DNA of 6,581 nucleotides from Phycisphaerae bacterium (GTDB lineage: Bacteria; Planctomycetota; Phycisphaerae; JAJVII01). Shown piece by piece: positions 1 to 4,744 of this stretch (positions within the stretch are counted from its first letter, which is position 1; the number at the start of each line of letters is the position of its first letter). The notes beneath the pieces were generated by a model. It was not told the origin of the DNA. It did not search any database and was given only the letters and a program-made list of their open reading frames with translations. The stretch covers positions 1 through 6,581 of the forward strand of contig JAQTVL010000260.1 in the NCBI GenBank assembly GCA_028706835.1. The letters run 5' to 3'. The position numbers and the translations under genes are program-made.

Positions 1-1646
1 AGGCACAGCGCCCCGAGCGCCGTCGTGTACACCCGCCCTGCGCCTCGCGCCGCCCACTTGTCGCCTTTCGGGTCCCAACTGCCCGCGTTGTCGCCGTCGT
101 GGGCCTGGTTGGTCAGCAGCACGTCGCGAATCCGGCTGTTCCACCACAGCCGCTGCTCCCCGCCCATGTTGTGCATCGCGTAGGTCGCGTAATACCAGTA
201 GTAGAAGTCCTTGGCCGCCCAGTCCGGCGGCAGCAGCCGGTTCAGCCCGGCCCCCTTCTCCAGCACGCGGGCTTTGACTCCCACGCCGCTGAACTGCCGC
301 ACCATCATGCCGGCGGCGGTCAGGGCCGGCCGGTCGTTCGTCTCGTAGCGCTGGCCCTGCACGAACATGTAGGCTACCACGCCGTTGGTCTCCTGCCCGC
401 CGCCGGCGTCGGTGACGCTGTCCACGAACGACAGGGCCTGGGCGTACACGTTGTTGTCGAACCGGATGTCGGCCAGTTTGGCGGTCTTGAGCGCCATGAT
501 ACACCACCCGCTGACCGACATATCGCTCAGCCCGCAGTTGGCAGTGTATCGCCACCCGCCGTCGGGGTTGACCGCCTTTTCGAGGTATCCGACCGCCTTG
601 CGCGCAGCCGCCCCCACGCGCTCGTCGCGGGCCCGCCCGTAGGCTTCGCACAGGGCGATCGTGCAGATCGCGTGCGTGTACATGTTCGTGTCGAATTCGC
701 CGCCCGGCTTCTGGATGCGGATCAGCTCCTCCAGCCCGCGGAGCACGTTGCGGCGATACTCGCCCTTGCGGATCGTGTGCCCGCCGCTCATCAGCGCCAG
801 CAGGGCCAGCCCGGTGTCGGCCTTGTCCGCGTTGGCCTCGCCGTCGTGCTTCTTCGCGCTCCACATGCCGCCCGGCTCCTGGTTGACGGCCAGCCAGTGC
901 AAGGCTGAATCGACCGCAGCTACCGCCTTAACCCCGCCGAAGTCGCTCATCGTCCGCAGGAAATCGCCCGTGCCGAACAGGTTCACGTTGGCTGGGCCGA
1001 GCTTGCCCATCGACGGCGCGTCCTGGTCGCCGAACGCCTTGGGCATGACGGTCATCGCCCGCCGCGGGGCCGGGGCGGAGTTCATCGTGTACAGCCTCAT
1101 TTCGCCCTTCGGCGTCGGCTCTTTGTACTTGAAGTAATCGGCCGGCGCGACCGCATCGACCGCGATCGGCTTGATGCCCCAGGTCACGGTCTCGCTGGTC
1201 CGTGCGATCTGCTCCGGCGCGTCGGGCAACTCGACCGCCCCCTTGCCGTCCGGGGCGACGGCTGACAGGTCGATCCTGGGCGTGTCGATGGTCGTGTTCC
1301 TCGACTGGATCACCACGTCGCTCGATGTTGCCTCCGTCGGCACGCGTGTGATGTGGATATCCGGCATCTCGTCGGACTTGATGGCCGTCGCCTGCGGCGA
1401 GGAGATCTGCTCAGGCCGCTCGACGAACACCTGCCGCCGCGGTTCGGACAGCTCGAACTTCTCCGCCATCGGCTCGGCGATGGAGAACTCGAACTCGCGG
1501 AGTTTGGGGACCGTCTGCGTCGGCGCGGACAGCCGCCAGGCCACCCCGCCCGCGATGAGCAGCCCGAACAGTATCGCCCCGGCGACCATCGCCCGCTGGT
1601 CGATGATCGGGTCGCTGACGGGGCCGGTCTTCTTTGTCTTGCTCAT
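1..1646 (-). CDS. Membrane-anchored prenyltransferase/squalene-oxidase-repeat (alpha/alpha toroid) protein, C-terminus cut by window edge
   Basis: The frame is open from ATG 1646 to the left edge, giving 548 complete residues and no stop. A lysine-rich N-terminus (MSKTKKTG) and R18 precede one hydrophobic helix at about residues 20-37 (VAGAILFGLLIAGGVAW), which predicts a cytoplasmic N-terminus and a periplasmic remainder. Residues 40-235 are a linker rich in Pro, Glu and Thr. From about 240 onward come toroid repeats of the squalene cyclase/prenyltransferase superfamily: NQEPGGMW (255-262), NPDGGWRY (360-367), SDMSVSGW (374-381), GGGQETNG (415-422), and the terminal GSWDP...GRVYTTALGALC (522-548). 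The DxDD acid of squalene-hopene cyclases is not visible, so I do not predict terpene cyclisation; a binding or scaffold role is more likely. GAAGG lies 8 nt upstream of the ATG (AAGGTTGACGCC-ATG). It follows exbB/exbD in the same direction, suggesting a TonB-like partner of that channel (inference). The frame is also open upstream to a GTG at 1736, but that extension is repeat-derived. Confidence 0.88.
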   Translation of the reverse strand, partial: MSKTKKTGPVSDPIIDQRAMVAGAILFGLLIAGGVAWRLSAPTQTVPKLREFEFSIAEPMAEKFELSEPRRQVFVERPEQISSPQATAIKSDEMPDIHITRVPTEATSSDVVIQSRNTTIDTPRIDLSAVAPDGKGAVELPDAPEQIARTSETVTWGIKPIAVDAVAPADYFKYKEPTPKGEMRLYTMNSAPAPRRAMTVMPKAFGDQDAPSMGKLGPANVNLFGTGDFLRTMSDFGGVKAVAAVDSALHWLAVNQEPGGMWSAKKHDGEANADKADTGLALLALMSGGHTIRKGEYRRNVLRGLEELIRIQKPGGEFDTNMYTHAICTIALCEAYGRARDERVGAAARKAVGYLEKAVNPDGGWRYTANCGLSDMSVSGWCIMALKTAKLADIRFDNNVYAQALSFVDSVTDAGGGQETNGVVAYMFVQGQRYETNDRPALTAAGMMVRQFSGVGVKARVLEKGAGLNRLLPPDWAAKDFYYWYYATYAMHNMGGEQRLWWNSRIRDVLLTNQAHDGDNAGSWDPKGDKWAARGAGRVYTTALGALC

Positions 1647-1672
1647 GGCGTCAACCTTCGCGATCAATTCTG

Positions 1673-1719
1673 GGGCCGCAACAGACTGAACCGCAGAGAG
1701 CGCAAAGAGCGCAGAGAGA
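1673..1719 (+). repeat. Left copy of inverted 'ACCGCAGAGAGCGCAGAG'-type dispersed repeat
   Basis: The sequence GGGCCGCAA-CA followed by a 21-bp core (1684-1704, starting GACTGAACCGC and ending GAGAGCGCA) is matched in reverse complement at 2193-2225. Beyond the core, the copy continues with short periodic AGAGCGCA/GCAGAGAGA steps to about 1719. This resembles the widespread intergenic repeat of environmental bacteria reading roughly AACCGCAGAG.CGCAGAGA (from general knowledge). It lies just downstream of the WapI-like gene and about 27 bp upstream of the toroid gene start. Confidence 0.85.
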
Positions 1720-1732
1720 CCAATGCTGCAAG

Positions 1733-2143
1733 TCACTCAGGTTGGTCCTCTCCGAACCGCTGAAACTCCTTCAACACCGTCATCAGCATCTCGGGATCGA
1801 GCTCGAAGTTGAACTCCAACCGTTGAGGCAACTCCTTCCCAAGAATCCAGTGATGCCTCTGCACGAATCCTGAAACCAGTAAATGGCCCGCTCGGTCGGC
1901 CGCTCCGAGTTGCAGCGAGAACTCCATTCCTACAACATCCGGTAACGTCGCGATCCCGCTTCGCTCTCTTTCGAGCCTCTCGAGTTCCGACTTGAACGTT
2001 GAGAACTCGCTGCCAGAAATCCAGATTCCATCGGCATACACGGCGAAACCAAAACTGTGAACGGAGACAGAGATGCAGAAATCGCCACCGTCGACCAACT
2101 GGCACAAGAGTTCAACAAACTTCTCGCCGGATCCGATCCTCAT
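1733..2143 (-). CDS. WapI-like immunity-family protein (orphan)
   Basis: This encodes 136 residues with no signal peptide or membrane segment, so it is probably cytosolic. Its pattern recalls WapI-type immunity proteins, which neutralise contact-dependent toxins. A short N-terminal strand (KFVELLCQLV) is followed by FCISVSVHSFGFAVYADGIW. A helix of the type SEFSTFKSELERLERERSG (45-63) comes next, then two strands (GMEFSLQLGA, HLLVSGFVQ), and finally LEFNFELDPEMLMTVLKEFQRF (109-130). The family call is from remembered pattern, not a search. ATG 2143 is the first possible start after an in-frame TAA at 2156-2158, and GGGAAG lies about 5 nt upstream. G+C is about 50% in sampled stretches, clearly below its neighbours, and the gene is bracketed by inverted repeats. 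Both suggest horizontal arrival. No cognate toxin is visible in the window. Its stop overlaps a GTG in frame with the next gene, but I do not take that as the start. Confidence 0.72.
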   Translation of the reverse strand: MRIGSGEKFVELLCQLVDGGDFCISVSVHSFGFAVYADGIWISGSEFSTFKSELERLERERSGIATLPDVVGMEFSLQLGAADRAGHLLVSGFVQRHHWILGKELPQRLEFNFELDPEMLMTVLKEFQRFGEDQPE

Positions 2144-2192
2144 GTAGTCTTCCCATTAAGGCTGCCCGCGCGCAGCTCTTTCTTGCGATCTC

Positions 2193-2225
2193 TGCGCTCT
2201 CTGCGGTTCAGTCTTCTTGCGGCCC
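2193..2225 (-). repeat. Right copy of the inverted 'ACCGCAGAGAGCGCAGAG'-type repeat
   Basis: On the minus strand this reads GGGCCGCAA-GAA followed by the same 21-bp core as 1684-1704. It lies 17 bp past the exbD stop. The core supplies the final GAC codon and the TGA stop of the 12-codon ORF that starts at the end of exbD. Inward of the core, the sequence continues as degenerate GAGATCGCAAGAAAGAG. Confidence 0.85.
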
Positions 2226-2246
2226 TTCGTGGGCGCGCCTCTTCAT
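2208..2246 (-). pseudogene. 12-codon ORF with strong start signals: probable truncated remnant of a second exbD-like gene
   Basis: ATG at 2246-2244 overlaps the exbD stop as ATGA, and AAGGAG (2252-2257) lies 5 nt upstream. This is a textbook translationally coupled start. It encodes only MKRRAHEGPQED before TGA at 2210-2208. That stop falls inside the dispersed repeat, so the repeat appears to end the frame. A short, basic, charged N-terminus directly after exbD is what a second ExbD/TolR subunit would look like before its membrane helix (known pattern of family N-termini). No TM helix or further ExbD sequence follows, so the identity is inferred from position and start signals. It may also be a fortuitous or regulatory leader ORF. 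Confidence 0.45.
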
Positions 2247-2677
2247 TGCGTCTCCTTGATCTCCACCGCCGCCGACACCTTGCTGATGCCCGCCTCGGCG
2301 CAGCAGCCCATTACCGCGGCCACGTGCTCCCACTTCACGTTGCGGTCCGCCCGGATCACCACCGCCTGGTCGCGGTTGCGAATCTTGGCCCGGCTGAGGT
2401 TCGTCGTCAGGGCGCCCACGGTCAGGTGCTCGTTCTCGATGTGGTAGAACGGCTTGCCGCCCGGCTGGACGCGGACATTCACCACGATCGGGCGGGTGGG
2501 CGGGGCCTTGATCTTCAGTTCGCGCCCCTGCGTGGGCAGCTCGATCGACAGGTCCTGCTCCATGCTCTCGACCCAGGAGGATACGACCAGCAGGAACAGG
2601 ATGAGCGCGAAGATGCAGTCGACCAGCGGCGTCATGTCGACGGTGAGCGCCTCCCATGCTTCGCGATCGAATTTCAC
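2243..2677 (-). CDS. exbD: ExbD/TolR-family biopolymer transport subunit
   Basis: This encodes 144 residues with GTG start and TGA stop. Its role is the second subunit of an ExbB/ExbD-type proton-driven motor in the inner membrane. It shows the family layout: a short cytoplasmic N-terminus, then a single helix at about 17-36 introduced by DMTPLVDCIFALILFLLVV. D20 aligns with the essential proton-handling Asp (D25 of E. coli ExbD). The periplasmic domain ends in the characteristic AVVIRADRNVKWEHVAAVMGCCAEAGISKVSAAVE (105-139). Length matches the usual 130-150 aa. The GTG start is set by GGAGG (2685-2689) with a 7-nt spacer and by a 4-bp GTGA overlap with the exbB stop, implying translational coupling and roughly matched synthesis. 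Whether it energises a TonB-dependent receptor or another process cannot be read here; no receptor gene is in the window. Confidence 0.94.
   Translation of the reverse strand: MKFDREAWEALTVDMTPLVDCIFALILFLLVVSSWVESMEQDLSIELPTQGRELKIKAPPTRPIVVNVRVQPGGKPFYHIENEHLTVGALTTNLSRAKIRNRDQAVVIRADRNVKWEHVAAVMGCCAEAGISKVSAAVEIKETQ
2252..2257 (-). promoter_or_regulatory. Shine-Dalgarno AAGGAG for the 12-codon ORF
   Basis: AAGGAG on the minus strand lies within the last codons of exbD, with 5 nt before ATG 2246. It shows that ribosomes are directed to a start here even though only 12 codons remain. Confidence 0.6.
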
Positions 2678-3741
2678 GGCTTGCCCTCCCCCGCGGGCTC
2701 AGCCGCCGGCTTGCCATTCCCGTTTCGCTTGATCCGGACCACGTCGTGCAGGAACTGCTCGGTGAGCACCTCGCACCGGCCGACGATCGAGCCGAGCACC
2801 TGGTTGAAAATAAAGAACAGGAACAAGGCCGGCACAGCCACCAGCAGGGCGGCGGTCGTCGAGAACAGCTTCACGCGGATGCCGGCAGCCAGCGCCTGGG
2901 CCTTCTGCGAGCCCGTGCTGCCGCCGATGGCCTCGAACACGATAATCATGCCCACGATCGTGCCGAGCAGCCCGAGCAGCGGGGCGACCGCCGCGATCAG
3001 GTTGAGCGCCTTGGCCCACACGCGGAGCCGGTTCACCTGCGTGATCGCGACGACCTCGGTCCGGCTGCGGATGTCTTCCGGCTCGGAGGTGTCGAACCGA
3101 TCGACCATCGCCCGGCAGATTTGCGCGAACAGCCCCCGCGTAGAGTTGGCCAGGTCGCCGAAGCGCTTCAAGTCGCCCTGCTTGAGGCACTCGCCGGCCT
3201 CGCGGATGAATGAGCCCGGGCACTGCCGCCCCTTGCGATAGACCCACAGGCAGTTGCACGCGATCAGGATCGTCACGAACGCCAGCACGGCGATCGGGTG
3301 CAGGAACGGCCCGCCGGCCAGATACAGGTCCAGCAGCGTCTGCGTGCTGGTGAGCATGGCGGGGCCTGCGCCCGCGACCTTCGTCCACCGCTGGCCTGGG
3401 TCGGCCTTGCCCGCGGTCCGCTGCGCGATGAACTTGCCGCCGGCGGTGCCCTTGGTGGTGATAGCGATGACCTTGAAGGTGGACTGGTTGTTGCTGTAGG
3501 TGTCGCCGACGGCCAGCGACGACACGTCGTTGTTGGTGGAGATATTGAACGTGGCGTTGTCGCCGGGCTCAGCCTTTTCCGACTCGACCTTGCCCGTCCC
3601 GTCGGGGGAGTCTTTCATCAGTTCATCGGGCCTGTCGGGTTTGATGTCCAACTCGACGGGCTGAGCGAAGGCCCGCTGGGCGAACAGGGACATGGCGAAG
3701 GCGGTCAGGGCGATAAAGATCGTTCGATTCATCTGTGCCAT
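2674..3741 (-). CDS. exbB: MotA/TolQ/ExbB-family proton channel with N-terminal signal peptide and periplasmic domain
   Basis: This 355-residue protein is the channel subunit of the ExbB/ExbD motor. Residues 1-26 look like a cleavable signal peptide (IFIALTAFAMSLFAQRAFA, cleavage after AFA). Residues 27-135 form an extra exported region with beta-rich character (DNATFNISTNND...GDTYSNNQSTFKVIAITT). The channel core follows: TM1 about 146-167 (HPIAVLAFVTILIACNCLWV), a cytoplasmic helical loop (168-245), TM2 about 246-270 with APLLGLLGTIVGMI, and TM3 about 293-313 (FSTTAALLVAVPALFLFFIFN). T261 and T295/T296 correspond in position to the conserved channel threonines of ExbB TM2 and TM3 (by eye). 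It is longer than E. coli ExbB (244 aa) because of the N-terminal domain. GAGGAG (3750-3755), 8 nt upstream, supports ATG 3741 over the second Met at codon 4. Its 3' end overlaps exbD. Upstream lies the repeat block rather than the TPR gene directly, so expression may depend on readthrough or a promoter I cannot see. Confidence 0.93.
   Translation of the reverse strand: MAQMNRTIFIALTAFAMSLFAQRAFAQPVELDIKPDRPDELMKDSPDGTGKVESEKAEPGDNATFNISTNNDVSSLAVGDTYSNNQSTFKVIAITTKGTAGGKFIAQRTAGKADPGQRWTKVAGAGPAMLTSTQTLLDLYLAGGPFLHPIAVLAFVTILIACNCLWVYRKGRQCPGSFIREAGECLKQGDLKRFGDLANSTRGLFAQICRAMVDRFDTSEPEDIRSRTEVVAITQVNRLRVWAKALNLIAAVAPLLGLLGTIVGMIIVFEAIGGSTGSQKAQALAAGIRVKLFSTTAALLVAVPALFLFFIFNQVLGSIVGRCEVLTEQFLHDVVRIKRNGNGKPAAEPAGEGKP
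2685..2689 (-). promoter_or_regulatory. Shine-Dalgarno GGAGG fixing the exbD GTG start
   Basis: GGAGG on the minus strand, 7 nt before GTG 2677, lies inside the last codons of exbB. It decides the non-ATG start of exbD; the next in-frame ATG (codon 15) would cut into the membrane helix region. Confidence 0.75.
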
Positions 3742-3749
3742 TACTTCGA

Positions 3750-3755
3750 CTCCTC
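3750..3755 (-). promoter_or_regulatory. Shine-Dalgarno GAGGAG for exbB
   Basis: GAGGAG on the minus strand with an 8-nt spacer to ATG 3741. It favours the first Met over the Met at codon 4. Confidence 0.75.
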
Positions 3756-3783
3756 ATTGAAGCCCGAAACACGCACGCATTTC

Positions 3784-3841
3784 GCGGGCGAAGCCCGCCT
3801 CTTTCTCCCTCCCCTTGGGGGGAGGGTCGGGGAGAGGGGCG
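3784..3841 (-). repeat. Diverged, inverted copy of the 65-bp hairpin repeat
   Basis: Read on the minus strand, this stretch carries the same elements in the same order as the array units: CCCCTCTCCCCGACCC, CCCTCC...AAGGGGAGGG, then a GAGGCGGGCTTCGCCCGC hairpin in place of GAAGGCACGCCTTCG. It is therefore an inverted, diverged member of the family. The hairpin GCGGGC-GAA-GCCCGC (3784-3798) lies about 28 bp upstream of the exbB Shine-Dalgarno. The following 3842-3895 is unique sequence with no gene seen. Confidence 0.7.
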
Positions 3842-3895
3842 GTAACGAGACCGGCTGGGCTCCTCTCCCGCGTTGTCCGTCCGACGGCGAGAAGA

Positions 3896-4228
3896 GTCGC
3901 CTTCGGGTTCTACCTGTCCCCTCACCCTGGCCCTCCCCCCAAGGGGAGGGGATAAGAAGGCACGCCTTCGGGTTCTACCTGTCCCCTCACCCTGGCCCTC
4001 CCCCCAAGGGGAGGGGATAAGAAGGCACGCCTTCGGGTTCTACCTGTCCCCTCACCCTAGCCCTCCCCCCGAGGGGAGGGGATAAGAAGGCACGCCTTCG
4101 GGTTCTACCTGTCCCCTCACCCTAGCCCTCCCCCCAAGGGGAGGGGATAAGAAGGCACGCCTTCGGCTCCGCCCCTCACCCCAGCCCTTCCCCCCAAGGG
4201 GAGGGGATAAGAGGGCCGCCTTCGGCTC
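3896..4228 (+). repeat. Tandem array of a 65-bp G/C-rich hairpin repeat, five copies plus a partial sixth
   Basis: Four near-identical 65-bp units run 3896-3960, 3961-4025, 4026-4090 and 4091-4155. A shorter, diverged fifth unit is at 4156-4215 and the beginning of a sixth (CGCCTTCGGCTC) at 4217-4228. Each unit contains CCCCTCACCCT followed by a perfect 8-bp stem, CCCTCCCC-CCAA-GGGGAGGG, then GGATAAGAAGG. The unit junctions form a second hairpin, GAAGGC-AC-GCCTTC. Units 2 and 4 differ at one base and units 2 and 3 at two, suggesting recent tandem duplication. The period is not a multiple of 3 and reading frames through it are repeat artefacts, so it is noncoding. There is no U-tract after the stems, so I do not call terminators. 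Confidence 0.92.
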
Positions 4229-4233
4229 GTTGC

Positions 4234-4608
4234 TCAATACCGCCGCGCACGCACGCCGGCTGCGATTCGCTCTTTCGCCCGCCGTTCGATTACCGCCAAC
4301 ACGCCCTCCATCGCCCGCAGATCCCGGTTCTTGAACCGCAACACCTCAAACCCCAACAACTCAAGGTGCTCCTGCCGTTTTGCGTCGTATTCCACGCGGC
4401 CCTCGTGGCTGATCCCGTCGAGTTCGACGATGAGCATCGCCGGGCGACACAGGAAGTCGGCTATGTATTGCTCCACCGGGTGCTGGCGGTGGAACTTCAG
4501 GCCGGCGAGCCGATTCCCGCGCAGGCAACGCCAGAGGATCGCCTCCGCCTCGGTCTGGTCGGCCCGCAGTTCGCGGGCATTGGCCAGGGTACTGGGATCG
4601 GTTGTCAT
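4234..4608 (-). CDS. DUF559 family endonuclease-like protein (PD-(D/E)XK fold)
   Basis: This encodes 124 residues from ATG 4608, matching the usual size of stand-alone DUF559 proteins, which are related to very-short-patch-repair nucleases. Family landmarks are clear: NARELRADQTEAEAILWRCLR (helical start), GLKFHRQHPVEQYIADF (36-52), LIVELDGISHEG (59-70), the DAKRQEHLELLGFEVLRFKNRDL segment (75-97), and a C-terminal EGVLAVIERR helix. D51, E62 and D64 are the likely metal-binding acids and H68 is also typical, so catalytic potential looks intact. A longer frame to 4638 exists, but its extra residues are translated from repeat DNA, and GGAGG (4613-4617) sits 4 nt before ATG 4608. The gene lies inside the hairpin-repeat block and has no methyltransferase partner nearby. 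Its biological role is not established; an association with the repeats is inferred. Confidence 0.88.
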   Translation of the reverse strand: MTTDPSTLANARELRADQTEAEAILWRCLRGNRLAGLKFHRQHPVEQYIADFLCRPAMLIVELDGISHEGRVEYDAKRQEHLELLGFEVLRFKNRDLRAMEGVLAVIERRAKERIAAGVRARRY

Positions 4609-4612
4609 ATTA

Positions 4613-4617
4613 CCTCC
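4613..4617 (-). promoter_or_regulatory. Shine-Dalgarno GGAGG for the DUF559 gene
   Basis: GGAGG on the minus strand, 4 nt before ATG 4608, supports this start over the longer frame beginning in repeat DNA at 4638. Confidence 0.55.
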
Positions 4618-4731
4618 GGCTCTTACCTGTCCCCTCACCCTAACCCTCCCCCCAAGGGGAGGGGATAAGAGGCCCGCCTTCGGCTCTGTCCCCTCACCCT
4701 AACCCTCCCCCCAAGGGGAGGGAATAAGAGC
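4617..4731 (+). repeat. Two further copies of the hairpin repeat, same orientation as the array
   Basis: Two units (CCCCTCACCC at 4631 and 4690, 59-bp spacing) carry the same CCCTCCCC-CCAA-GGGGAGGG stem and GGATAAGAG/GAATAAGAG tail as the main array. Both read CCCTAACCC where the array has CCCTGGCCC or CCCTAGCCC. They are shorter in the same junction segment as array unit 5. They separate the TPR gene stop (4745) from the DUF559 gene. Nothing else is seen between 4731 and 4745. Confidence 0.9.
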
Positions 4732-4744
4732 GCCTCCATTCCGC

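Larger units (their letters stand above)
1673..2225. mobile_element. Putative repeat-bounded cassette carrying the WapI-like gene
   Basis: A 32/33-bp imperfect inverted repeat (1673-1704 and 2193-2225, including a perfect 21-bp core) encloses a single lower-GC gene. It sits between exbD and the toroid gene of an otherwise compact same-strand operon. No transposase is present and no clean target-site duplication is visible outside the repeats, so the transfer mechanism is unknown. The termini may instead be two independent insertions of a dispersed repeat. Confidence 0.4.
4223..4622. mobile_element. Nuclease gene embedded within a repeat unit, with CGGCTC at both edges
   Basis: The partial repeat unit ending CCTTCGGCTC (4219-4228) is interrupted by the DUF559 gene. 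The unit resumes at CGGCTCTTACCTGTCCCC (from 4617). CGGCTC occurs at both edges (4223-4228 and 4617-4622). The neighbouring unit reads CTTCGGCTCTGTCCCC (from 4679) without interruption, like an unoccupied site. This fits insertion of a roughly 394-bp module into a repeat, with short direct-repeat boundaries. The 6-bp match alone is weak evidence for a duplication. Confidence 0.4.

Noticed and set aside
99..1137. Long plus-strand frames opposite the toroid gene, such as 99-908 and 661-1137.
   Set aside because: They are antisense shadows in high-GC DNA with Pro/Ala/Val/His- or Arg/Ser-rich composition and no recognisable domain. The minus strand encodes a coherent protein throughout.
1647..1736. 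In-frame upstream extension of the toroid gene to a GTG at 1736 that overlaps the WapI-like stop as GTGA.
   Set aside because: The added residues (ALSALFALSAVQS...) come from translating the dispersed repeat. ATG 1646 has its own GAAGG at suitable spacing and the usual basic N-terminus before the TM helix.
1640..2260. Target-site duplication outside the WapI cassette.
   Set aside because: Left flank ATTCTGG and right flank TTCGTGG do not match well enough to call a duplication.
2057..3241. 394-residue plus-strand frame spanning exbD and most of exbB.
   Set aside because: It runs antisense to two well-recognised, overlapping genes, and its composition changes abruptly with no family resemblance.
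3896..4215. Possible CRISPR array, because of regular spacing.
   Set aside because: The whole 65-bp unit is repeated with no unique spacers, and no cas genes are present.
3873..4237. Short frames through the array on both strands giving SPHPGPPPKGRG- or PPLGGKGWGEG-type peptides.
   Set aside because: They are translations of the 65-bp noncoding repeat. The period is not a multiple of three, and there are no start signals or protein-like composition.
4609..4638. Longer start for the DUF559 gene at 4638 (MRGQVRAGGN...).
   Set aside because: The first ten residues are repeat-derived, and GGAGG supports the internal ATG at 4608, which also matches the family N-terminus.
3896..4731. GC-rich hairpins as Rho-independent terminators.
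   Set aside because: Neither strand has a run of T after the stems, and the hairpins occur many times as part of a repeat family.
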